Assembly (NCBI GenBank): GCA_934129785.1
Contig: CAKOWW010000001.1
Coordinates: 1-64,000 of the forward strand
From: an uncultured Clostridia bacterium
Lineage (GTDB): Bacteria; Bacillota; Clostridia; TANB77; CAG-508
Direction of reading: 5' to 3'
Length of the DNA stretch: 64,000 nucleotides
The notes under the pieces are model-generated. The model was not told the DNA's origin, did no database searches, and was given only the letters and a program-made list of their open reading frames with translations. This document shows, in pieces, positions 8,018-18,000 of the stretch. Both the position numbers and the translations under genes were made by a program. The first letter of the stretch is position 1, and every line of letters begins with the position of its first letter.

Positions 8018-8737
8018 TTGTCTATAAAAATAAAAGAATTACCAGAATTAGAAAGACCATACGAAAAACTAGAAATGTATGGAGAAAAAGCACTATCAAA
8101 TGCAGAATTATTAGCAATAATAATAAAAACAGGAACAAAAGAAGAAACATCAGTAGCAATAGCACAAAAAATACTAAAATTAAATAACACAAATGAAGAA
8201 GACTTAAACTTTATACAAACACTATCAATAGAAGAACTAATGCAAATAAAAGGAATAGGAAAAGTAAAAGCAATTCAATTAAAAGCAGTTGGAGAAATAG
8301 CAATAAGAATGTTCAAAAAAACAAACTTTAAAAAAGAAAAAATCACAAAACCACATGACATAGCAAGAATATTAATGAGTGACCTAAAATTCGAAAAAAA
8401 CGAAAAAGTAAAAGTAGTAATATTAACAAATAAAAATGAAATTCTAGCAATAAAAGAAGTGGCAGTAGGAGGAACAAACTTTGCTAATGTTTCTATTAAA
8501 GATATTTTGTATGAACCAATAAAAATGAAAGCACCTAAGATAATACTAGTTCACAATCATCCAAGTGGTGATTCAAAACCAAGCAATGCAGACATTGAAA
8601 TAACAGAAAAAGTACGCAAAACGGCAGAAATAATGGGGATAGAACTATTAGATCATATTGTAATAGGCAATATGAATTACACAAGTATATTTACAGATAT
8701 TTTTTTACAAAACAAAAACATAGCAAAAGGAGAATGA
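8018..8737 (+). CDS. radC: RadC family JAB-domain protein
   Basis: A 239-residue protein with an N-terminal UPF0758-type helical region (ALSNAELLAIIIKTGT), a helix-hairpin-helix (IKGIGKVKAIQLKA, about 75-88) and a C-terminal JAB/MPN domain with the metal motif HNHPSGDSKPSNAD. The original DNA-repair assignment of RadC is not well supported and its biochemical role is unsettled. In Gram-positives it often precedes mreB, as here. It probably starts at TTG 8018, with AAAGGA 11 bases upstream; an ATG would cost the conserved N-terminus. Its TGA overlaps an ATG of mreB. Confidence 0.9.
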   Translation: MSIKIKELPELERPYEKLEMYGEKALSNAELLAIIIKTGTKEETSVAIAQKILKLNNTNEEDLNFIQTLSIEELMQIKGIGKVKAIQLKAVGEIAIRMFKKTNFKKEKITKPHDIARILMSDLKFEKNEKVKVVILTNKNEILAIKEVAVGGTNFANVSIKDILYEPIKMKAPKIILVHNHPSGDSKPSNADIEITEKVRKTAEIMGIELLDHIVIGNMNYTSIFTDIFLQNKNIAKGE

Positions 8738-8742
8738 GAAAA

Positions 8743-9783
8743 ATGAATTTAAAAAAATTATTAACATTTGGGTCAAAAGATGTAGGAATAGACTTAGGAA
8801 CAGCAAACATTCTAGTAACACTAAAAGGAAAAGGAATAATACTAAAAGAACCATCAGTAGTAGCAATAAACAGAAAAACAGGAAATATAATGGCAACTGG
8901 AACAGAAGCAAAAGAAATGCTCGGAAGAACACCAGAACAAATAAAAGCAGTAAGACCACTAAAAGATGGAGTAATAGCAGATTTTACAGCAACACAATTA
9001 ATGTTAAAAAACATAATAGGCAAAGTTGCAAGAAGATATAACATAGGAAGACCAAGAGTTGTAGTTGGAGTACCATCCGGAATAACAGAAGTAGAAGAAA
9101 GAGCTGTAGAAGAATCAGTATTACAAGCAGGAGCAAAAGAAGTATACCTAATAGAGGAACCAATGGCAGCAGCAATAGGAGCATCTCTAGATGTAGGAGA
9201 ACCAAGTGGAAACATAATAGTAGACATCGGTGGAGGAACAACAGAAGTAGCGGTAATATCATTAGGAGGAATAGTTGTAAGTCATTCATTAAGAGTCGCA
9301 GGAGACGAACTAGATGAAGAAATAGTAAACTATATAAAAAAAGAAATGAATCTAGCTATAGGAGAAACAACAGCTGAACAAATAAAAATGCAAATAGGAT
9401 GTGCAATGCCATTAATGACAGAAAGCACAGTAGAAGTAAGAGGAAGAGACTTAAATAATGGATTACCAAGAACAGTAACAGTAACTTCAACACAAATAGA
9501 AGAAGCAATAAAAGAATCAATAAACAAAATAGTAGAAATAGTAAAACTAACACTAGAAAAAACACCACCAGAACTAGCATCAGACATAATGGAAAAAGGA
9601 ATAGTGCTAGCAGGTGGAGGAGCATTAATAAAAAATCTGGACAAGTTAATTAGTCAAGAAACAGGAATGCCAGTATATGTAGCAGAACAACCATTAGACT
9701 GTGTAGTAAGAGGAGCAGGAAAAACACTAGATGATTTAGAAAGATTAAAAACAGTGCTTATTAATGCAAGAAATAGAAGATAA
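8743..9783 (+). CDS. mreB: Rod-shape-determining actin homologue MreB
   Basis: A 346-residue actin-fold ATPase that forms membrane-bound filaments and guides lateral wall synthesis. Visible motifs: GIDLGTANILV (phosphate 1), EEPMAAAIGASLDVGEPSGNIIVDIGGGTTEVAVIS (phosphate 2 region), and AGGGALIKNLDKLI near the adenosine site. An ATG at 8734 overlaps the radC stop, but GGAG is then only 2 bases away; ATG 8743 has the better spacing. It is followed after 17 bp by mreC. Confidence 0.95.
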   Translation: MNLKKLLTFGSKDVGIDLGTANILVTLKGKGIILKEPSVVAINRKTGNIMATGTEAKEMLGRTPEQIKAVRPLKDGVIADFTATQLMLKNIIGKVARRYNIGRPRVVVGVPSGITEVEERAVEESVLQAGAKEVYLIEEPMAAAIGASLDVGEPSGNIIVDIGGGTTEVAVISLGGIVVSHSLRVAGDELDEEIVNYIKKEMNLAIGETTAEQIKMQIGCAMPLMTESTVEVRGRDLNNGLPRTVTVTSTQIEEAIKESINKIVEIVKLTLEKTPPELASDIMEKGIVLAGGGALIKNLDKLISQETGMPVYVAEQPLDCVVRGAGKTLDDLERLKTVLINARNRR

Positions 9784-9800
9784 AAAGTAAGGAGTAAAAG

Positions 9801-10616
9801 ATGTATAGAAACAAAAAAAGTGGAATTGTAGGTATTGTAATAACAATAATAATTTTAATACTAATTGTTATATTCTCAAATGGAGAAAAAAATGCAAGTT
9901 TTATTGAGAATGCGGCAGCAAACCTAATCATGCCAGTTCAAAATGGGTTAACATACTTAAAAAACAAACTAAGTGGTAACAGTACATTTTTTACAGATAT
10001 AAACAACTTGAAAGAAGAAAATAAAGAACTAACAAAGAAAAACAACGAACTTGAGCAATCACTACGTGAACTTGAAAATATAAAAACACAAAATAAAACA
10101 TTAAAAGAATATTTAAATTTAACAGAAAAATACGGAGAATACAAAACAATTCCTGGATATGTCATAAACAAAGATATAAGTAATTATTCAAAAACAATAG
10201 TAATAAACATAGGAAAAAAAGACGGAGTAGAAGAAAATATGACAGTAATAGGAAATGAAGGTTTAGTAGGACATGTAATTTCTGTAACAGATTCAACAGC
10301 AAAAGTACAAACAATAATAGACACAGCAAGTTCAGTAAGTTCATCAATGAGCACAACAAAAGACAGTATAGTATGTAAAGGAACACTAGATGAAAAATCA
10401 GCATTAAAAGCAATGTACATACCAACAGAAGCAAATGTGATTCAAGGAGATAGCATAGAAACATCAGGATTAGGTGGAATATATCCAAAAGGAATACACA
10501 TAGGAACAATAAAAAAAGTTACAAATACACAAAATATGACAGATAGATATGCAATAGTAGAAACGGCAGTAGACTTCGACAAATTAGATACAGTATTAGT
10601 AATAACAAACAAATAG
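9801..10616 (+). CDS. mreC: Rod-shape-determining protein MreC
   Basis: A 271-residue protein with one N-terminal membrane helix (about 8-25), a coiled coil (about 70-105, NNLKEENKELTKKNNELEQ...) and the paired beta-barrel domain with VINIGKKDGVEENMTVIGNEGLVGHVISV, the MreC hallmark. It is an extracytoplasmic scaffold that contacts PBP2 and RodA in the elongasome. AAGGAG precedes the ATG. The neighbouring mreB and mreD confirm the call. Confidence 0.95.
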   Translation: MYRNKKSGIVGIVITIIILILIVIFSNGEKNASFIENAAANLIMPVQNGLTYLKNKLSGNSTFFTDINNLKEENKELTKKNNELEQSLRELENIKTQNKTLKEYLNLTEKYGEYKTIPGYVINKDISNYSKTIVINIGKKDGVEENMTVIGNEGLVGHVISVTDSTAKVQTIIDTASSVSSSMSTTKDSIVCKGTLDEKSALKAMYIPTEANVIQGDSIETSGLGGIYPKGIHIGTIKKVTNTQNMTDRYAIVETAVDFDKLDTVLVITNK

Positions 10617-10639
10617 TATGAAACAAAGGAGTGAACAAA

Positions 10640-11173
10640 TTGAGAAAAGCAATAATAAATATTGCACTAATAATAGCAACATTAATTATATATTACATGC
10701 AATCAAACTTTTTCCAATGGTTTAATATTGCAGGAATAATGCCAAATTTATTTGTAATATTAGTATTGTTTATAGGTTTGTTTGCAAGCAGAACAATGGG
10801 GACAGTATATGGAATAGCAATAGGGCTATTACTAGATTTAATATTCGAAAGTAAAATAGGAATATGTGCAGGAACACTAGGAACAATAGGATTTTTAGCA
10901 GGTGTATTTGATAAAAATTTTTCAAAAGATAGCAGAATGACAATAATGTTTATGGTAATGGGGGCAACCATAATATTTGAAACAGTAAATTACATAATAA
11001 ATTATATAGTTTTATCAACAAATGTAGAAATTATAAATTTTATAATAACACTAACAATAGAAGTAATATTTAATATGTTATTAACAATAGTGCTTTATCC
11101 TTTAATTCAAAAAGCAGGATACTATATTGAGAATGAATATAAAGGAAATAAAATATTAACAAGATATTTCTAA
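10640..11173 (+). CDS. mreD: Rod-shape-determining protein MreD
   Basis: A 177-residue integral membrane protein with five or six hydrophobic segments, including PNLFVILVLFIGLFA and the GTVYGIAIGLLLDLIF element typical of MreD. It acts as a membrane partner of MreC. A GTG at 10631 overlaps the Shine-Dalgarno, so TTG 10640 is preferred; AAAGGAG then ends 8 bases upstream. Position between mreC and mrdA is canonical. Confidence 0.9.
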   Translation: MRKAIINIALIIATLIIYYMQSNFFQWFNIAGIMPNLFVILVLFIGLFASRTMGTVYGIAIGLLLDLIFESKIGICAGTLGTIGFLAGVFDKNFSKDSRMTIMFMVMGATIIFETVNYIINYIVLSTNVEIINFIITLTIEVIFNMLLTIVLYPLIQKAGYYIENEYKGNKILTRYF

Positions 11174-11218
11174 AATACTAAAAAACAAACTAAAAAAGGT
11201 AGGTGGAAAGTCCAATAA

Positions 11219-13324
11219 ATGAGAAATAATAAAAGAGCAAATATAAATTTAAGATTTAATTTATTAACAGTACTAATATATGTAATAGGAATAGTTCTAA
11301 TAATAAGACTTTTTGACCTACAGATAATACATGGGGCAGAATATAGGGAACAATCAAATACAAGGCTAACCAGAGAAAGTACATTAGAAGCATCAAGAGG
11401 TGCAATATTAGACAAAACAGGAACAACTCTAGTGAGTTCAAAAATGGAATTTGCACTTCAAATGTATAAAACAAAAGTAGATACAGAAACATTAAATAAA
11501 GACATATTAAACATGATAAATGTCTTAGAAAAATACAATATCTCATATGTAAATTCATTCCCAATAAAAACAAATCCATATGAATATACAATAAGTGAAG
11601 AAGCACTAGTAAAGTGGAAAAAATCAAATAACTTAAATGAATCAATAACTGCAGAAGAGGCATTTGAAAAATTCAGAACAAAATATAAAATAGAAAATAC
11701 AAATAACATAGAAGAAATAAGAAAAATAATAGCAATAAGATATGAACTATCACAAAAAGGCTATAGTAGCACAAAAGCTGTAACAATTGCAGAAAACATA
11801 CCAAGAGAAGCAGTAGCAGAATTTAGTGAAAGCTCAGACAATTTTGCAGGACTAAATATAGTAGTAGAGCCAGTAAGAACATATACATCAGGCTCGCTAG
11901 CATCACACATATTAGGATATGCGTCAAGAATAAGTTCAGAAGAATATGAAACAAGAAAAGATAGATATGATCAAAATGATATAATTGGAAAAACCGGTAT
12001 TGAATCAGTATTTGAAGAATACTTAAAAGGAAAAAATGGAACAAAACAAATAGATATGGCAGTTGATGGAACAACAACAGCAGAATATATCTCAAAAGAG
12101 GCAATAGCAGGGTCAGACATAGTGCTAACAATAGATGCAAACTTACAAAAAGTAACAGAAGAAACCTTAAAAAATAACATAAAAAAAATAGCAAGTGGAG
12201 GATTTGGAAAAGTATATAATGCAAATGCTGGAGCATGTGTAGTAATGAATGTAAATTCAGGAGAAGTTTTAGCAATGGCAAGTTATCCAGACTATAATCC
12301 AGAAGATTTCGTAGGTGGAATAAGCAATGAAAACTGGGCTAAATATAGAGACAATACAGCTAAACCATTAGTAGATAAGGCAATACAAAATTCATATGCA
12401 CCAGGTTCAACATTTAAAATGATAACAGCAATAGCAGGACTAGAATCAGGAGTAATAAATACAAGCACAAAAATAAATGATGTTGGACAATACAAAAAAT
12501 ATGGAATAACAATGAACTGTTGGTATTACACAGATTATCACAGAGGACATGGATATGTAAATGTATCAGAAGCAATAGAAAAATCATGTAACTATTTCTT
12601 CTATGAAACAGCAGACAGAATGGGAATAGATAAACTAGCACAAATAGCAAAATACTTTGGACTAGGTGGAAAAACTGGAATAGAACTAAAAGGAGAAACA
12701 TCAGGAGTACTTGCAAGCAGAGAAACAAAATCAAAAAATCATCCAGATGATCCAAACTGGAATCCAGGTAATACACTAAATGCAGCCATTGGACAAGGTG
12801 ATAACGAATTTAGTCCATTACAAATGGCAAGATATATAAGCATGCTTGCAAATGGTGGTAAAAAAATATCACCAACAATAATAAAAACAATAAGAAACGC
12901 AGATGGTTCAGAAGTTTCAAAAGAAGAAATGAAAGCATTTGTAAAAAACAAATTAGGATTACAAGATGAAGACCAAGAAGATATATCAATAAATCAAGCA
13001 AACCTAAATGCAGTATTACAAGGAATGAAATCAGTTACTAGTGACACTGGTGGTACAGCATATGTGAGATTTAAAGACTTTAACATTAGTGTAGGAGGAA
13101 AAACAGGTTCAGCAGAAGCTGGAGACAAAGTAAATGCGTGGTTCGTAGGATTTGCACCATTTGAAAATCCAGAAATTGCAATAGTTGTAATGGTAGAAAA
13201 TGGTGGACATGGAAACTACACAGCAGAAGTAGTAAGAGACATAATGGCAGAATACTTTGGAATGAATACGCAAAATGTAGAAGAAGATATGACAGCAAAA
13301 CCATATATACAAATAATGAATTAA
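11219..13324 (+). CDS. mrdA: Penicillin-binding protein 2 (elongation transpeptidase)
   Basis: A 701-residue class B penicillin-binding protein. It has an N-terminal membrane segment (about 14-33), a dimerisation/pedestal region with EASRGAILDKTG, and a transpeptidase domain with the active-site serine S397 in SxxK (GSTFK), S456-C-N458 as the SxN motif, and K628-T-G630. It cross-links peptidoglycan in lateral wall synthesis with RodA and MreBCD. The pedestal contains an insertion (about 95-190, Asn/Lys-rich), accounting for the length above 600. The ribosome-binding site GGTGGAAAG is modest. It lies 45 bp after mreD. Confidence 0.93.
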   Translation: MRNNKRANINLRFNLLTVLIYVIGIVLIIRLFDLQIIHGAEYREQSNTRLTRESTLEASRGAILDKTGTTLVSSKMEFALQMYKTKVDTETLNKDILNMINVLEKYNISYVNSFPIKTNPYEYTISEEALVKWKKSNNLNESITAEEAFEKFRTKYKIENTNNIEEIRKIIAIRYELSQKGYSSTKAVTIAENIPREAVAEFSESSDNFAGLNIVVEPVRTYTSGSLASHILGYASRISSEEYETRKDRYDQNDIIGKTGIESVFEEYLKGKNGTKQIDMAVDGTTTAEYISKEAIAGSDIVLTIDANLQKVTEETLKNNIKKIASGGFGKVYNANAGACVVMNVNSGEVLAMASYPDYNPEDFVGGISNENWAKYRDNTAKPLVDKAIQNSYAPGSTFKMITAIAGLESGVINTSTKINDVGQYKKYGITMNCWYYTDYHRGHGYVNVSEAIEKSCNYFFYETADRMGIDKLAQIAKYFGLGGKTGIELKGETSGVLASRETKSKNHPDDPNWNPGNTLNAAIGQGDNEFSPLQMARYISMLANGGKKISPTIIKTIRNADGSEVSKEEMKAFVKNKLGLQDEDQEDISINQANLNAVLQGMKSVTSDTGGTAYVRFKDFNISVGGKTGSAEAGDKVNAWFVGFAPFENPEIAIVVMVENGGHGNYTAEVVRDIMAEYFGMNTQNVEEDMTAKPYIQIMN

Positions 13325-13342
13325 AATTGAAAGGACGTAAAA

Positions 13343-13957
13343 ATGAGAGTAAGTGCAGTAAGTATAAATTTAAAAAAAGATGAAATAGTAATAAAACTAA
13401 AAGAAGATGCGAAACAAGAAGAAATAATAGCGCAACTAAAAAAGAAACTACCAGAATTAAAAAAATTATACAAAGATGAAAAAACACCAATAAAAGTTAC
13501 AGGCAAAATTTTAAAAAATAAAGAAATAGATGAAATACAACTATTAATAAAAAGTAAAATAGATGTAGATATAGATTTTGATATGCCTAAAACATTAGGG
13601 CTACACAGCATAAGAAAAACATTTGATAGAGCAATAGCAACATCAGAAACAAAATTTCATAAAGGCTCATTACGTTCAGGACAAAAACTAGAAACAGAAG
13701 GAAGCATAGTAATACTAGGAGATGTAAACTCTGGGGCAGAAGTAATTGCATCAGATAACATAGTAGTATTAGGAGCATTACGAGGTTTAGCACATGCAGG
13801 AGCAAAAGGAAATAAACAGGCAATAGTGGCAGCTGGGCTATTTAATGCAGTACAAATAAGAATAGCAAATATAGTAAAAGAAATAAATCAAGATGAAGAA
13901 CCAATGCATAAACAAGCATACATAAGTGTTGCAAATGAGAAAATAATAATAGAATAA
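13343..13957 (+). CDS. minC: Septum-site-determining protein MinC
   Basis: A 204-residue protein with the C-terminal beta-helix of MinC clearly visible (KGSLRSGQKLETEGSIVILGDVNSGAE, then DNIVVLGALRGLAHAGAKG). The N-terminal domain is shorter and more divergent. MinC inhibits FtsZ polymerisation at sites recruited by MinD. It is the last gene of the mre operon. No minD or minE follows; the next two genes lie on the opposite strand. GAAAGGA precedes the ATG. Confidence 0.9.
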   Translation: MRVSAVSINLKKDEIVIKLKEDAKQEEIIAQLKKKLPELKKLYKDEKTPIKVTGKILKNKEIDEIQLLIKSKIDVDIDFDMPKTLGLHSIRKTFDRAIATSETKFHKGSLRSGQKLETEGSIVILGDVNSGAEVIASDNIVVLGALRGLAHAGAKGNKQAIVAAGLFNAVQIRIANIVKEINQDEEPMHKQAYISVANEKIIIE

Positions 13958-13962
13958 TAAAA

Positions 13963-14316
13963 TTAGCTCAAAAGCAACAAAATAAGTACAATAAAAAGTA
14001 ATTCATCTTGTACACCCTCAGTATAAAGAAAAAACAATAAACAAAGAATAATAATATCATCTAAATATAGACTAATACCTAATATTTCAAAAATAGGTTC
14101 ATCTATATTAGATGATATTTTTCTATCTTTAGAAATTTTCTCACAGGTAGAATTATCAGTATTATCAACATTTTTTAAAGATTTAACATTTAAATCATCT
14201 GTTTTAAAACTCGTACTGTTAGTGTTATTTTGCTTATAAAAATGTGGATATGTACTACAATAATTATTATAATAATATCTGCTGTATGGAAATCCAAAAA
14301 AAGGAAAATTACCCAT
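13963..14316 (-). CDS. Small membrane protein of sporulation-type neighbourhood, unrecognised
   Basis: A 117-residue protein with an N-terminal Tyr/Phe/Asn-rich stretch (MGNFPFFGFPYSRYYYNNY), a polar middle and a hydrophobic C-terminus (about 78-117, ISLYLDDIIILCLLFFLYTEGVQ then a Leu/Ile tail) with one or two membrane segments. I do not recognise a named family. The ATG overlaps the stop of the upstream gene (TAATG), so translation is coupled. AAAGGAG lies 9 bases before the start. An envelope role is plausible. Confidence 0.6.
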   Translation of the reverse strand: MGNFPFFGFPYSRYYYNNYCSTYPHFYKQNNTNSTSFKTDDLNVKSLKNVDNTDNSTCEKISKDRKISSNIDEPIFEILGISLYLDDIIILCLLFFLYTEGVQDELLFIVLILLLLS

Positions 14317-14775
14317 TATTTATTCTCCTTTTTCTCATTTTTAAAAATTTCAGCAATTTTTGCTATATTCATCAAATTGGCATATTGGTCTAACTTATCT
14401 TGCTTACTTTCGCGCAAATAAGGTTTTAGAGAATGTAGCAAATTATTTCTAGGGTCATTAGAAGAATTCATTTTTTCCATTACAGACTTCATTTTCATAA
14501 TAGTGTTAATATCAATATTATTAAAATTAAAAGAATTACTACTATTATTAGTGTTACTTCCGACTAGAACTGACAGTATCACTAGAATTGCTTCCAGAAG
14601 AAGCACTATCAGAATTACTAGAAGATTTATTTGAAGAATTAGAATTATTAAGAATAGAAGAGAAATTTTGAATCATTTCAGGCGGAATTTGAGAAATCAC
14701 ATCAGAAAGTTCACCTTTATTCATCATATCTTTTAATTTATTAACAGTATTTTCATCAAAATTAAAATCGCTCAA
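14316..14775 (-). pseudogene. Ser/Asn-rich conserved small protein, frameshifted near 14,561
   Basis: Two overlapping reverse-strand reading frames form one protein when a single base is removed. The 5' part (from TTG 14775, preceded by AGGGG 8 bases upstream) gives MSDFNFDENTVNKLKDMMN and a Ser/Asn-rich stretch, then hits TAA at 14556-14554. The other frame continues as GSNTNNSSNSFNFNNIDINTIMKMKSV to the end, with a C-terminal DPRNNLLHSLKPYLRESKQDKLDQYANLMN helical segment. The first part of the second frame (MLLLEAILVILSVLV) is only the Ser-rich DNA read out of frame. The likely event is one extra C at about 14,561. It could be a sequencing error or a recent mutation. Confidence 0.6.
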
Positions 14776-14969
14776 AACAATCACCCCTAAATAAATATAT
14801 TCAAAAAAGAATTTATCTATGTAATAATATGCACTTATATTATAGAAATGTTACAAAAATATAATGAAATTGTAACAAAAAAGTAAAATAACTGAAAAGT
14901 CATTTCCGTAGTAAATTTTGCCAAAATAAAAAGAATTTACATAAAAAGTTAAAAAAATCGTTAAAAGCA
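14776..14969. other. Divergent intergenic region
   Basis: AT-rich region between the reverse-strand pair and the first surface-protein gene. It contains a hairpin GTTACAA / TTGTAAC near 14,850-14,876 and a TATAAT-like string near 14,840 on the reverse strand without a good -35 partner. Nothing else is supported. Confidence 0.4.
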
Positions 14970-14998
14970 TTGAAAAAAGAGGAAAAAAGCGGTATAAT
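14970..14998 (+). promoter_or_regulatory. Promoter of surface-protein pair 1
   Basis: TTGAAA (14970-14975), a 17-bp spacer and TATAAT (14993-14998). The -35 hexamer is the TTG at which the longest reading frame begins, so that frame start is not real. Confidence 0.8.
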
Positions 14999-15032
14999 AT
15001 TAACTGATAGATTGGAAACCAAGGAGGCAAAT

Positions 15033-18000
15033 ATGAAAGGGAAAATATTTAAAACAATTACAGCCATATTACTATTAATGGCATTAACAATGACAAACTT
15101 CATATATGTTGGAGTAGGTCTTGTAAGTTATGCAGAAAGTAATGTAGCAACAAACAATCAAAATGTAGAATTTGGTGCACAAATAGTAAATGGTAAATTA
15201 AACTTAGAATTAAGTGTAAAAAAGGATGGATACTTTAATGGAACAATCGAATTAAGTGATTCAAACTTTAAATTAAAATCTTCAAACAGTGAATACATAA
15301 ACCAAGTAGAAGAAGGAAAAATAACACTTAATCAAATTAATGCTGGAACAACAGCAAAAATGGAAATTGAGATAGAACCTGTACAAAACGAGATATTTAA
15401 TGCAGGGCTATTAAACGCGACAAGTAAATTACAATTGTCAGGAACTTATAAAAATAGCAGTAATAAAGAAAATACTGTAAAAGCAACAAGAGAAATTGAT
15501 TACAGATATACTGCTAATACTGCACAAGAAAATATTGAAAATACTGCACAAATAATTACAAATAAAATAGCAAATGTGTCAGGTGAAGAAAAGAGAATAG
15601 TAGAAATATCTATGAATATGGGATTAAAAGATAATAGCTATCCAATTAAAAAAATTGAAACAAAAATTGCTATTCCACAAATAGACGGCAAATCACCAAA
15701 AGTTGTAAAAAAAGTAAACTTTAATACAATGACACACTATGATTATCAATATGATGGAAAAGAAGCAACATTTACATTTACAAATGAACCAAATGAAAAA
15801 AATCTAATATTATGGAAAAAATCTGGTGCAGAAAATGTTGTTTTAACATTAATATATGATAAAGATGCTAAAATAGAAGGTAATGAGATAAAAATAAATC
15901 AAAAAATAGGAATATATGATAATGCAAATGATTTAGAAACAACTAACAATTTAAAATTAGATAATGAGGAAAAAGACGGAATAATTAGTGTAACAACATC
16001 AAATACTGAAGGAACAATATATAAAGGAAAATTAAATTCAAAATTAGACAGACAAATGGAAACAAAAACTTCAGTAGCAGTAAATTTCAGTGGCGTTGCA
16101 AATTATTTAAATATTTTAGAACAACCAGAAGCATTAAAAACAGATACAGAAACAAATCAAATAAATACAGTTTATAACAAAACAACAATATCAAAAAGTT
16201 CATTTGATGAAATCCTTGGTGAAAATGGAACAATAACAGTAACAAATCAAAAAGGTGAAGTTATTGGAGTAATAAATAGTGCTACACCAATTGATAATGA
16301 TAAAAACATAGTATTAGACTATACTGGAAATGAACCAGAAACAATAACAATAAAAACATCAAAACCAGTTGCAGAAGGAAATCTAGAATTTACACACTTA
16401 AAAACAATAAAATCTGCAAACATAAATGATAAATTAGTAAAATCTGCAAAAGCTATAGTTACAAATGTAAATTATGAATATGGTGAAAACACAGCAAAAA
16501 CATCAACAGCAGAAACAGAGTTAGCAGAAGCAAAAACAGAAGTTGCATTAGAAGTAAATAAAGAAACATTATCCACAACTGTATCAAATAATGTGGAAAT
16601 GAGAGCCAAAATTAAAGCTAATAGTGAAAAATATAATTTGTTAAAAAATCCAACAATAACAATAGAATTACCAGAAGATGTTGAAAGTGCTAAAATTAAT
16701 AGTATAGATTTAGTATATGAAACAGAATTAAAAGTAAAAAATTATAATATAAATGGAAGAATTTTAACAATAGAATTAGAAGGACAACAAACAGCATATA
16801 AGGAAGCAGGAGTAGAAGGAACAATAGTTGTAATAAATGCTGATATAACAATAAATAAAAAATCAGCAACAAAAGATAGTACAATAAAATTAAACTGCAC
16901 AAATGGAGACGAAAATGCAACAGATTCTAAACCAATAAAAATTGTAGCTCCTAAAGATATGACTGTAATAAACAATATTAAAGACTTAAATATTGAAACA
17001 GCAGGACAAGACGAAGTAAAACAAGTAACAATAAAATCAAGTGAAAGTGAAAAACAATATCAAACAGAAATAGAAATAGTAAATAATAATGAAAGTCAAA
17101 TAAAAGACGTAAAATTATTAGGAACATTTGCAACAAATAATGATACTAATAATATGAATGCAAAAATAGCAGAAGGAATCACATTAAGTAATTCAGAAAA
17201 TGCTAAAGTTTATTATACAGAAAATGCAAATGCAACAGATGATGTAGAAAATACATCAAATGGATGGACAGCAGAAATAAAAGATGCAAGTAAAGTTAAA
17301 AAATATTTAATAACAGTATCAAAAATGGAATCACAAGAAAGTATTAAAGGAACATATAAAACAAGCATTCCAGCAAACCTAGAATATAATCAAACAGCAA
17401 GACAAGGATATAGTGTTAAATATACAAATACATTAACAAATACAGAATCAAACATAAAAGCAACTACAATAGAAATACAAACAGGTGTAGGAGCTAAAGT
17501 TGACACAAAACTAGAAATGAAAGCATCAGGAATAACACCAGAGCAAAATGCAAAAGTAAAAAATGGAGAAGTAATAACATACACAATTCAAGTATCAAAT
17601 ATTGGTAGTAAAGATTTAGACGAAGTAACAGTAAAAGGAAAAGTACCTGAAGGAACAGTTCTAGTAAAACCAGTAGATAATTATGAATATACAGGAACAT
17701 TATATTATGAAGAATTATCTGATACACAATATGAACAAAAAATCAAAAATCTTAAATCAGGACAAGTTGTAACACTAGAATATGAAGTAAGAGTTAAAAA
17801 TGATACAAAAGAAGGAACAAATATTACAAATAAAATAGAAACAAATTATGATGGAGAAACAAAAACATCAAATGAAACAAATCTTGTATCAGCAAAAGGA
17901 AACTTAAGAGTTACAGTAAAAAGAATTACAGATAGAAGTATAGATCTTTATGAAAATGGAACAGTTGCATATTATGCGATAATTGAAAACATATCAGAAG

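Noticed and set aside
7720..8187. A 155-residue basic frame overlapping the DUF4321 gene and radC
   Set aside because: It is in a shifted frame over two recognisable genes, has biased Lys/Arg/Asn composition and no ribosome-binding site.
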